A DNA stretch of 15,975 nt from Stephanodiscus triporus. Lineage: Eukaryota; Bacillariophyta; Thalassiosirophyceae; Thalassiosirales; Thalassiosiraceae. A program made the position numbers and the translations under genes. Of this stretch, positions 8,503 through 15,975 are shown piece by piece (the stretch's first letter is position 1; each line of letters begins with the position of its first letter). Where the stretch lies: positions 1-15,975 of the forward strand of contig JALLAZ010000618.1 of assembly GCA_036939755.1 (NCBI GenBank), given 5' to 3'. The notes beneath the pieces are model-generated. The model made no database searches. It was given only the letters and a program-made list of their open reading frames with translations, and had not been told where the DNA came from.

Positions 8503-9530
8503 TGAACCGACCATCGACCACGACTCCAAGTGAAAGCAATGATGGGGATGATTCCACTCGATACTCCCCAGACGATCTTATCGAACTAGTTAGGGCGATA
8601 AAATTTGCGCACACCGACATGAGCACACGGAAGGTGCATCACGAAATCTCGGTGACAATGGCAAATTCCGACCCATCGTATTCTTTCTTGAAAGATGTGA
8701 AATTGAACGACGTGAAGAAGGTTTGGAAGAAGGCGTTAACTGTATCGCCAAAAACTCACGCATCGGCTTTGGAAAATGAGGCAACTCTTCGATCAGAAAA
8801 GAATGTCACGAAACCACATACTGTCGTCGATGAAATTGTTCCCCCGGATGGCATCATTAAATTTTACACAATTGGTGATGGATCGGTCAAAACCTTAGTG
8901 GAGAATTATTCAAATCACTACGCAGAAGCAGCCATGGCGAGCCGACAACAGCAAAGCGAGGAGACCGAAGAAGAAAAGGGGAGATACACTCACTTCTTTC
9001 TGGATGTTCCCGCTGATCTGAGTGGATCGCGGCCGCATCAGGCACTGATAAACTATCAAGATAATAAAAAGGTTGGGAAAGCGAAGAGCAAATCGAGTTC
9101 AAAGAAGAAATCTGCACAGATAGATGATGATGAGAGAGAAATATTCAAAATACAACTCGCGGCGCTCCCTCCTGGGATAGAAGATGTTCCGATGCCCATG
9201 CTGTTGTACAACTCTGATAGATCCGCCAAGACATTCCTTCATCCTCCGTCATCTTCTGACGATGCAGATGATGGGGGATATTTCAGAATACGAAAAATGA
9301 TAGCTGAGAGTGGAACGAGTGGGGCACTAGGTGTAACCGGTGGACAAAAGGTAAGTTGCCTGAGCATGCCAGTGTTTTGTTGTGAAGGTACACTGTCATC
9401 CATATCATCTCGTGCTCTTCCCTCCGTTGACCAAAAGGCTTATTTTTATGGATTCATTACTAAGACCAAATCGGGACCCGATGTGATATCAGTCCAAACT
9501 GCCGAACTAGCCCCTTCCCAGACCTGGTAG
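8499..9530 (+). CDS. Conserved hypothetical protein with N-terminal helical domain and basic Lys/Ser-rich linker
   Basis: I do not recognise a named function. Two exons are proposed, 8499-9350 and 9438-9530, giving 314 aa; unspliced reading gives 343 aa with no stop. Residues 1-22 are Ser/Thr/Asp-rich. Residues about 24-80 form a charged helical unit (DLIELVRAIK... then VKLNDVKKVWKKAL). This pattern resembles a small helix-turn-helix-like N-terminal unit that I associate, from memory, with algal proteins of unknown role. Residues 163-187 hold a compact motif (THFFLDVPADLSGSRPHQALINY), followed by a Lys/Ser-rich stretch at 189-206 that could be a nuclear signal. The spliced C-terminus reads AYFYGFITKTK... 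to ...APSQTW. No signal peptide or membrane segment is seen. Start choice: the first of two tandem ATGs. The gene lies 247 bp behind the deacetylase on the same strand and converges with the minus-strand gene 85 bp away. Confidence 0.75.
   Translation: MMNRPSTTTPSESNDGDDSTRYSPDDLIELVRAIKFAHTDMSTRKVHHEISVTMANSDPSYSFLKDVKLNDVKKVWKKALTVSPKTHASALENEATLRSEKNVTKPHTVVDEIVPPDGIIKFYTIGDGSVKTLVENYSNHYAEAAMASRQQQSEETEEEKGRYTHFFLDVPADLSGSRPHQALINYQDNKKVGKAKSKSSSKKKSAQIDDDEREIFKIQLAALPPGIEDVPMPMLLYNSDRSAKTFLHPPSSSDDADDGGYFRIRKMIAESGTSGALGVTGGQKVSCLSMPVFCCEGTLSSISSRALPSVDQKAYFYGFITKTKSGPDVISVQTAELAPSQTW
9351..9437 (+). other. Probable in-frame intron (87 nt, no stop)
   Basis: GGACAAAAG|GTAAGT at 9351 is a near-perfect donor. 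A pyrimidine-rich tract (GCTCTTCCCTCCGTTGACC) precedes AAAAG| ending at 9437. Length 87 nt, phase 0, no internal stop, so retention adds 29 residues without breaking the protein. Those residues (Cys/Ser-rich) look unlike the rest. A later acceptor (ATTACTAAG, ending 9464) is also frame-neutral (114 nt) but would remove the conserved-looking AYFYGFI segment. Confidence 0.65.
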
Positions 9531-9615
9531 GGGCCGTAATAACGATGTCTGCAATTTGACATACCCGGTGGCCACTAAAATAAAAGGATTTCGTGTCTTC
9601 AGATGGATTAAAGCC

Positions 9616-10779
9616 CTACGCAATCAATTGTTGATCTCGTTGGAATTTCCACACTACGTGGCCGTATTTGAATTCCTTCGTCGAAGATGATGTGCTCGGA
9701 TAAAATTTAGACTCGCACGCCAAGACGTCGTCGCTTTCCAAGTACCGAACGGTTTCAAACACTCCACCGTCGACATTCGGCTTTCCCCGAAGGATGGATT
9801 TATGCCTCGTCCCCTCTCCCTCCCACCACGCCTCGATCTGAACCCGGTCTCCGTCCGGATCGGTAATCGTAACATTGAGCGGACGTATTCCATCGGAAGT
9901 CTTCAGTGTCCTATTCCAATTGCCGGCGGGATTGGTCGCGATGATTTCCAAGTCGACCCCGTCATTGAGTTGTCGGATGACTTCTTTCTGGTAACCTATG
10001 CCGTTGACGACGACCTTGCGAAACAGGAACGATTGGCTGCAATTGGCCAAGTATGAATCATATGCCATTTTGAACTCGGGTGTAACGATGGGTCTCCATG
10101 AACCAGATAAATCGACTTGAATGAAGAGTGGGAGATGAGGGTATATATCGCACAGTACAGAGGTGAAATTTGTTTGAATATAAACATACGTAGGCCCTCA
10201 CTTACCATGCTCGGCTGATCTGGACTGGCGTGTCGGCATGGGGTCATCTGTAGGAATTACCAACGCATTCTCTATTATTTGCCCCTTTGTCTTTTCTATT
10301 TGAACTGTTACATCCCTTGGCGGCACATCATTCAATAATGTGCCTCGGTCATCTGACGGAAGAGCGACCACCATTTTCCTTCCTTGGGAGCTTATCTCCT
10401 TCATTTCTTCCATTCGCATGGATGATGCATTCCCTTGCGACGCATCATCCAGTGATGTGTCTTCGCGGATATCCGGGAATGGTAGAAAGATCCGACGAAA
10501 ACGCCGCGCCAGATTGGAAAGGCGCTTTCGCTTAGACGTGCGCCCCTCTTCTGTCGACTTTTCCGCCTTCTCCCTGTCTTGATCAGATCTTCCTCGACGG
10601 AGGGAGGAGGATGTCGGTTCTTTCATGGGTCTAACGAGTTTCGAATGTGGGCTCCGATATGAACGATGACAAGCATCGAAGCGATCGCCGATGCGCCGCA
10701 CAGCGAATCCGAAACACGTTCCGGAGCGAATGCATAGCACGGCAAACGAAATGAGCATTGTGGCGATGGGTCTATTCAT
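9616..10779 (-). CDS. Lipocalin/FABP-like protein with signal and plastid-type presequence
   Basis: Two exons on the minus strand, 10779-10206 and 10115-9616, join in frame (G+TC gives Val192) to 357 aa. Residues 1-24 form a signal-peptide-like start (MNRPIATMLISFAVL... ending GTCFGF). A phenylalanine after a small residue, followed by Arg-rich sequence, resembles the diatom plastid ASAF-type cleavage motif, so import into the plastid is possible; plain secretion is the alternative. Residues about 35-190 are basic and Ser-rich with KRKR at 83-86 and RRFRR at 92-96, probably disordered. The folded domain starts at 193 (DLSGSWRPIVTPEFKMAYDSYL) and runs to the end through NGIGYQKEVIRQ, IIATNPAGNWNRT, QIEAWWEGEGTRHKSILRG and VFETVRYLESDDVLACESKF. 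The Gly-x-Trp start and beta-strand pattern suit a lipocalin or fatty-acid-binding-like barrel, a family I remember as common in diatoms. Ligand unknown. It is divergent from STT3, with 464 bp between start codons. Confidence 0.82.
10116..10205 (-). other. Intron of the lipocalin-like gene (90 nt)
   Basis: On the minus strand the donor is CATG|GTAAGTGAGG at 10205. The acceptor is CTCCCACTCTTCATTCAAG| ending at 10116, with a long pyrimidine tract. Splicing turns SAEHGK-stop into SAEHVDLSGSW, which restores the Gly-x-Trp start of the barrel domain, strong support for the model. Confidence 0.88.
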
Positions 10780-11243
10780 GATGCGTTCTATGAAGAGATG
10801 AATCTCTAGAGTCCACGACGCCGCCCATGATGGATGTTACACATCATTTCCATGCTTCTTCGTGTCCATCACTCTCTTTACTCTCTGCGCGCCGGCCGGG
10901 CCTGACTCCGCCTTTCATCGATCTTCGTTACTTTGTAGAGGAGTACCTAGAGAGATACTTGGAACACTACTTCTTCTTTTATTTACCTAGAGAGTATGTC
11001 CATACTACGATATGGTACCTCTCTACTCTAGACAGATACGTACTGTACTATTCCTAATAATCTACCTACATAGGTAGGAGTAGGTAGTACTACGCTTGAT
11101 TAAAGAGGAAATCTTTTCGCCTCTTTCTTCTCCGCTCCCCACAATGGTAGGAGGGATGTACTCTAAAATACTAGATACGTATCTAGCAGCAGCCTCCACT
11201 CTACCGAGGCCACGCTAGCTCCATCAACTCCCTCGCACTCGTC
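10780..11243. promoter_or_regulatory. Divergent promoter region between the lipocalin-like gene and STT3
   Basis: A 464-bp gap between two start codons pointing away from each other. It contains no credible gene. Its middle part (about 10935-11095) is AT-rich and repeat-like: TACCTAGAGAG occurs at 10944 and 10984, CTACCTA faces TAGGTAG at 11062-11077 with TAGGTAG again at 11081, and AGATACGTA occurs at 11034 and inside the palindrome at 11173. An ATG at 11144 opens a 25-codon ORF out of frame with STT3, which may be an upstream ORF or lie before the transcription start. Confidence 0.55.
11171..11186. promoter_or_regulatory. Perfect 16-bp palindrome CTAGATACGTATCTAG
   Basis: The 16 bases are identical to their own reverse complement, with no spacer, 57 bp before the STT3 ATG. 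The core AGATACGTA recurs at 11034-11042. This suits a binding site for a symmetric dimer near the STT3 core promoter. No known factor is claimed. Confidence 0.4.
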
Positions 11244-14200
11244 ATGGCGGATGCTAAACCGCCATCGTCCGATGCCAACAAGGCGTCCGCCGCCGCCGGC
11301 TTCGGCTTCGGCTTCGTCAACGAGCGCATCGTCGCGTGGCTCCGCGCATTCCTCGCCGTCTCCCTCGTCTGCGCGTTGGTCTGGCGAACACGCGACATCC
11401 TCACCATGGCCTACTCCATCCGCCTTCACGCCATCGAGGATTACGGGTTCAGTGAGTTTCGGTTACTTTTTCCCCCCCGCGTGGATGTCATGTTGTTATC
11501 TAATTCTCTCCCTCACAACGAAAATAATAATATGATTGCATCGTCGGCCCCCGCCCCGCCCCGCCAATCAAATGATAACATCATCTCATCGCCTCAGTCA
11601 TCCACGAATTCGATCCCTACTTCAACTTCCGAGCGGCCCAGTACCTATACGACAACGGGTGGGACAAGTTCGCCAAGTGGTTCGATTACAAGGTTTGGTA
11701 CCCCCTCGGCAGGCCCGTCGGCACGACCATCTACCCCGGGATGCAGGTGACCGCCGTTTGGCTGACCAAGACGTGGCTACCGGTGTGGTTCGGCGTGGGG
11801 GAGCGGCTGGGGATGAGCGTGCCAGGGAACGTCGTCGTCAGGACCGCGGAGGAGGTCGCGAATGCGGGGGGATCGAACGTCATGTCGTCGGCGGCGCTGG
11901 CGTCCCTCCTGTCGTACGCGGGGATGCGGTGGAACGAGATGAGCCTGAACGACGTCTGCTGCCTCATCCCGGCCTGGTTCGGCGCCGTCGCCACCCTCGT
12001 CACGGGTTTGATCGCGCTCGAGTGCTCGTCCGACTTTCGCCACGACGAGCACGGCGGCCGCTTCGGGTCGGTGTTGGACGGGCTTCCCGTGGTCGGACGT
12101 CACGTCGCGCGGAGCTCGCGACGCGTGCGCGTCGCGCTCGCCCGCCTTTCGGGCATGGACGTGCCGTCGTCGTCGGGACCGTCGTCGTCTTCTTCGCCGG
12201 GATCGTCCTTCCAGACGTCCTCCCTCCTGTCCATGTTCGCGACGATGTTCTTCATGTCGATGGTTCCCGCCCACCTCATGAGGTCCATCGGGGGGGGGTA
12301 CGACAACGAGAGCGTGGCCATGACGGCCATGACCCTCGTCTTCTACGCGTGGACGCGTTCCCTCCGCGGCGTTCCGGAGGGGGCGGGCACCGACAAGCGG
12401 GATAAAGGATTCGTATTCCCGCCTCGCACGAGGATCGCCGCGGCCTACGGCGCTATCACCGGCCTCGTTTACTTCTACATGGCCGCCAGCTGGGGGGGGT
12501 ACGTCTTCGTCGTCAACCTCGTGGCCGCGCACGCCGCGTCGCTGGTCCTGATCGGTAGGCACTCCTCGAAGCTGCACGCGTCGTACACGGCCTTCTACGT
12601 GGTGGGGACCGCGCTGGCCACGCGCGTGCCGGTCATCGGACTCACGCCCCTGCGCAGCCTGGAACAGATCGGGCCGATGCTGGTCTTCGTTGGGATGCAG
12701 CTCGTGGAATACTGCGAGAGGGTGGGCGCGCGCGACGGATTGAGCAAGGGGAAGCTGTGGGCGCTGAGGTTCCGCGTCATGGGGCTGGCCGGCGTGGCGG
12801 GGGCGGTCGTAGTCATGCTGCTGTGGCCCACCGGCTTCTTCGGGCCGATTTCCTCCCGCGTGCGCGGACTCTTCGTGAAGCACACCAAGACCGGGAACCC
12901 CCTAGTCGATAGCGTCGCAGAGCATCAGGCGGCGAGGGAGGGATCGTACGAACAATACCTGAAGGTCATCGCCGAGCTCGTTCCGTACGGATTCGGCATG
13001 GTTGCCGTTGCGTTTTGCAACGATGCGTCGTCGTTTTTATTGGTCTACGGCATTGCCGCCTATTACTTCTCGCTTAAGATGGTCCGTCTCATCCTCCTGA
13101 CCGCCCCAATCGGGAGCATACTCGGAGGCATGCTTGTGGGAAGAGTGGCCGGATGGTGCATTGAGGGAGTTTGTGGATGGAACCTAGATTTGTTCAAGGA
13201 ATTGGGATTGATCAAGCGCAACGCGGGGATCATTTCGGTGGAAGCCAAGGTTGTTTCTAATGACGAAGTTAAAAGGGGGAAGAAGAAGTCGAAAAACATC
13301 TCCAAAGATGACTCTGGAGACACCAAAAATGCAGATCCAGCTTTAACCGCCAACACGTCCAAGCCAGCTGCTCTGGCTGCCATTTGGTTCCTCAAGTTGC
13401 TCGTGCGCGTTGCATGGATGTTCCTCTCTTATTACCTGTACACTGAATCTCTGCCCAAAATTGCGAAATTCAAAAAAGAATGTTCCGAGATGGCACAGGG
13501 AATGAGCAGCCCAACAATTCTCTTTAAAAGTAGACAGCAAGACGGAAGGGTTGTTCTGATTGACGACTACCGTCAAGCTTACATGTGGCTCGGAGAGAAT
13601 ACTCCCGAAGATGCTCGCATCATGGCTTGGTGGGATTATGGCTACCAAATCACGGCGATAAGCAATCGAACGACAATTGCTGACGGCAACACTTGGAATC
13701 ACGAGCACATCGCTTTGCTAGGGAGGACGCTAACGAGCCCCCTGAAGGAAGGTCACAGAATCGCAAGGCACATGGCTGACTATGTTTTGCTCTGGACGGG
13801 CGGTGGAGGGGATGATTTGGCTAAAAGTCCGCATCTAGCCAGGATTGCCAACAGTGTGTACAGGCACTTGTGTCCAGGAGATCCCACATGTTCCAAATTT
13901 GGCATGATGAGCGACGGAAGGCCTACACCGATGATGGCAAATAGTCTCTTATTCAGGCTTCACTCCAATGGCCTATTACCAGGCGTCGATGTTGACAGGA
14001 ATAGGTTCAAAGAGGTCTATAAGAGTTCACATGGCCTGGTCAGGATCTATAAGGTGCTGAGTGTTTCCCAAGAAAGTAAGGAATGGGTTCTCAATAATCG
14101 CGTATGCGATGCCCCTGGAAGTTGGTTCTGCCCGGGCCAGTATCCACCGGGGTTACAAAAAGTGTTGAGGGAAAAGAAAGATTTCAAACAATTGGAGGAT

Positions 14201-14719
14201 TTCAATAAAAAAACAGAGGCCGATGATGAGTATCAACAGAAATATTTTGAGCATTTGAGGTGAGGTTTTCATTGACCGTCATTTATGCTATGATTCCAGC
14301 TTTTGTGAGCGATTTCTTAATCTTTCACCAATCAATCCCTTCTATCGTTCAGTGACCCCCAAAAGGCGACAATGAGAGCAATGGTTAACAATGAAGAGCA
14401 GAACATTATAAATGCTCCCGCTGAACCACTCACGAAAGAAAAAATCAAAGAAATCAATCAGCGTTGGGAGGACAACCAGATAATGTCCCTCCTGTACGAA
14501 ATGATCAAAACGAAGCAGTTGGATCAGCTGCAAGCGCTTCTACGAGATCAACCTGCCTACGCACATATGCGATCCAAAGACGGACGTGGCCCGATGTGGT
14601 GGGCGCATGAATTCGGGAGGCCACTGATGATCAAGATACTCAAGAGTCACGGTGTGAGTGAGAAACTAAGAGACAAGGACGGGATCACGCCCCTCGATCT
14701 GTCGAATGATGAGCTTTAG
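11244..14719 (+). CDS. STT3: STT3, catalytic subunit of oligosaccharyltransferase, with C-terminal ankyrin-like extension
   Basis: Transfers the lipid-linked oligosaccharide to Asn in Asn-x-Ser/Thr sequons in the ER lumen. Three exons (11244-11451, 11598-14259, 14353-14719) join in frame to 1078 aa. Exon 1 gives the cytosolic N-terminus and first membrane helix. The exon 1/2 junction rebuilds IIHEFDPYFNFRA with the metal-binding Asp75, followed by WYPLGRPVGTTIYPGM. Further motifs: YDNES (Asp305), SVAEHQ at 508-513, the WWDYG acceptor-recognition motif at 747-751, and the DxxK-type GGDDLAKSPHLARI. Many hydrophobic helices lie between residues 75 and 600. A Lys/Ser/Asp-rich insert at about 620-660 precedes the last membrane helix. 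Exon 3 adds about 120 residues: a charged helix, then an ankyrin-like unit (MRSKDGRGPMWWAHEFGRP..., DKDGITPLDLS) ending SNDEL. Usual STT3 length is about 700-850 aa, so this one is long. GC is high to about 13000 and falls after. If the last intron is kept, the protein stops at 14263 (957 aa). Confidence 0.95.
11452..11597 (+). other. STT3 intron 1 (146 nt)
   Basis: Donor TTCA|GTGAGT at 11452 and acceptor CATCGCCTCAG| ending at 11597. Splicing joins A+TC into Ile70 and recreates the invariant STT3 segment IIHEFDPYFNFRA, which confirms both sites. Confidence 0.93.
14260..14352 (+). other. STT3 intron 2 (93 nt), with a stop codon inside its donor site
   Basis: Donor TTTGAG|GTGAGG at 14260 and acceptor CCCTTCTATCGTTCAG| ending at 14352. 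The donor contains the TGA (14261-14263) that ends the unspliced frame. Removal joins phase 2 to the next exon (AG+T gives Ser957) and continues in frame through DPQKATMRAMVNNEEQ to the ankyrin-like end. Confidence 0.83.
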
Positions 14720-15024
14720 GATCGTGCAACAGAGTTTAGGTCGCAGAAAATAGACGAGTATTGGAGCCGATGGAGGGGGGCTGATGAAAACGTAATTTCA
14801 CCATTTAGTCACCTCTTAACTTATGGCAAAACCCAATGGAACCATATCTAGTTGGCCTCTATCGCTCAAGAAAAGTCATTACCAAATACACGAACACGAA
14901 TATCTAGAGGACGTGCGAGAGGGGAAAGTAGGTCGTTCACACTGATTCTAAAATGTCCACCTAACGAAAGTCTATTATTTTACTACCATACAGAGATTAT
15001 GATTAGTCTGCTGTCGCGTCATCC
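14720..15024. other. Convergent intergenic region
   Basis: 305 bp between the STT3 stop and the stop of the minus-strand ankyrin gene. It should contain both 3' ends. The plus-strand open frame crossing into 15349 begins from a non-ATG codon and is a shadow of the ankyrin gene. No terminator hairpin or repeat stands out. Confidence 0.6.
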
Positions 15025-15801
15025 TCATGCTGATCGAGCATTAATCGAACATTTCCTTGGAAAGTCCACTGGCATCACTTTTCTCGGAGCAGCACTTTCT
15101 ACCACTTTTTCTACGGCACTCTTCATCGCGCACACCAGTTCATCCTTCGCGCTATTATTTTTCATTCCTTCGCGGTTACGAGACGTGACCCTCTGGGTCG
15201 TCTTTTGGAGGAGCTTGAACGTCCTAAGTTCCGCGCCAGAGCATAATGCGTATTCAATTGCGCTCATCCCTTTCTTGTCTTTCAATACGACCGACTCAGG
15301 GGATGCCGCCAGTAGTACGCCAATGGTGGTGATGGATGGTGCCGATTGAACCGACTTCCTAATGTCGTCTTCGAATAATTCGCATGAGCTATCGCACGCA
15401 AAGTGAAGAGGGGTGCGTCCATCTAAGTCTTGAATCGTGCATGCATCTGGATAGGCATTTGCGAGGACTTTGATGAAGCAGCTTGGAGTGTCGGTGCCAG
15501 CCATAACGTGAAGCGGGGTGCGCTTCAAGCGATCTTGAGCGCGTGGGGTGTCGGGACACAGCTCAATGATTCTGCTGACCACTTTTGGAGGGGGGTTAAA
15601 TCTCGCGCAGACATGCAGGATTGTCATACCATTGAAGGCTTTAGATTTCGCGACGAGTGCGGCCAATCGACGAAATTTTACCTGCCCTTCAGGGTTGGTC
15701 AAGAATATGCTGTCGAGTTTATTCCAATCATTCGCCTCGATTAGGCGAAATAGAAGGATGAGGGAAGATGACAACTCTTTAGCAGCAGGGTCAGAGGGCA
15801 T
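15025..15801 (-). CDS. Ankyrin-repeat protein
   Basis: A 258-aa protein from the first in-frame ATG (15801); the frame extends upstream only from a TTG at 15843. Residues 14-50 are helical (LILLFRLIEANDWNKLDSIF). Ankyrin units follow, with NGMTILH at 57-63, KRTPLH at 93-98, DGRTPLH at 127-133, and a diverged KGMSAIEYA at 177-185. There is a longer insert after HFACDSSCELFEDD (133-146). The tail (205-258) is basic and Ser/Ala-rich with no repeat. No signal peptide or membrane segment, so a soluble cytosolic or nuclear protein is likely. I recall this layout as a common diatom ankyrin family without known partners. Ankyrin repeats bind proteins; nothing here names the partner. It is convergent with STT3; its ankyrin units do not closely match the STT3 tail apart from the shared repeat consensus, so recent duplication is not evident. 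Confidence 0.85.
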   Translation of the reverse strand: MPSDPAAKELSSSLILLFRLIEANDWNKLDSIFLTNPEGQVKFRRLAALVAKSKAFNGMTILHVCARFNPPPKVVSRIIELCPDTPRAQDRLKRTPLHVMAGTDTPSCFIKVLANAYPDACTIQDLDGRTPLHFACDSSCELFEDDIRKSVQSAPSITTIGVLLAASPESVVLKDKKGMSAIEYALCSGAELRTFKLLQKTTQRVTSRNREGMKNNSAKDELVCAMKSAVEKVVESAAPRKVMPVDFPRKCSINARSA

Positions 15802-15975
15802 GGTAGAGTTTGGTGCGTGATTTCGGAAATGAAAGCGAAGCAAGTAATTTAGTTGTTGTGATAGAGCTTCCCCGGTTTTGAGAGAGGCGTCCGGCTACCG
15901 ACACACTCTACATAAGTACGGGATATGTCGATGATGTCTCAGCTTGTGTCCCCCTTGAAGATCTTCAATTCTTAT
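15802..15975. other. Upstream region of the ankyrin gene
   Basis: The last 174 bases hold the leader and probably the promoter of the minus-strand ankyrin gene. No ORF or repeat of note is seen. An upstream exon beyond the window cannot be ruled out. Confidence 0.4.

Noticed and set aside
9802..10056. Plus-strand frame opposite the lipocalin-like gene
   Set aside because: A shadow of the minus-strand exon, which has clear domain structure and splice sites.
11536..12883. Overlapping frames at 11536-12405 (+) and 11777-12883 (-) in the STT3 region
   Set aside because: Arg/His/Gly-rich shadows in a GC-rich exon; the STT3 frame is proven by conserved motifs.
14852..15349. 165-aa plus-strand frame
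   Set aside because: Starts at a non-ATG codon and overlaps the ankyrin gene on the opposite strand, whose repeats are unmistakable.
1..15975. CRISPR array, transposon ends, rRNA or tRNA genes
   Set aside because: No spaced direct repeats, terminal repeats, transposase frames, rRNA cores or tRNA boxes were seen on either strand; the gene structure with spliceosomal introns points to eukaryotic nuclear DNA.

Overview
The window looks like nuclear DNA from a diatom or a close stramenopile relative. It has compact protein-coding genes with few, short introns (73 to 146 nt, donors GTAAGT, GTGAGT or GTGAGG). Several encoded families are ones I associate with diatoms: a conserved C-terminal block after a disordered Pro/His-rich region, a lipocalin-like protein behind a plastid-type presequence, and a short ankyrin-repeat protein. 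This is recognition from memory, not a search result. The species cannot be named, although the families fit centric diatoms well.

Layout from left to right. 1-896: no gene seen. 897-3285 (+): a very GC-rich gene for a disordered Pro/Gly/His/Ser-rich protein ending in a conserved basic/aromatic domain; its reading frame breaks at a run of 20 C. 3286-4554: no coding, but a chain of splice-like signals that could form a spliced 5' leader. 4555-8251 (+): a two-exon class II type histone deacetylase with an N-terminal extension holding Tudor/PWWP-like segments. 8499-9530 (+): a gene of unknown function whose 87-nt intron is in frame and free of stops. 9616-10779 (-): a two-exon secreted or plastid-targeted lipocalin-like protein, convergent with the previous gene. 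10780-11243: a divergent promoter region with a perfect 16-bp palindrome and repeated motifs. 11244-14719 (+): a three-exon gene for STT3, the catalytic subunit of oligosaccharyltransferase. 15025-15801 (-): an ankyrin-repeat protein, convergent with STT3.

The most notable point is the STT3 gene model. The apparent stop of the main exon lies inside a good 5' splice site (GTGAGG). Removing a 93-nt intron joins the ORF in frame to a third exon coding an ankyrin-like module that ends in Asn-Asp-Glu-Leu, an ER-retrieval-like tail. The product would be a 1078-residue STT3 with an extra C-terminal domain facing the ER lumen.

The genes do not form one pathway. Two act on chromatin or may do so (the deacetylase and perhaps the first gene), one acts in ER N-glycosylation, one is probably exported or sent to the plastid, and two are of unknown role. 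Base composition is patchy: the first gene and the first two thirds of STT3 are strongly GC-rich, the rest is moderate.
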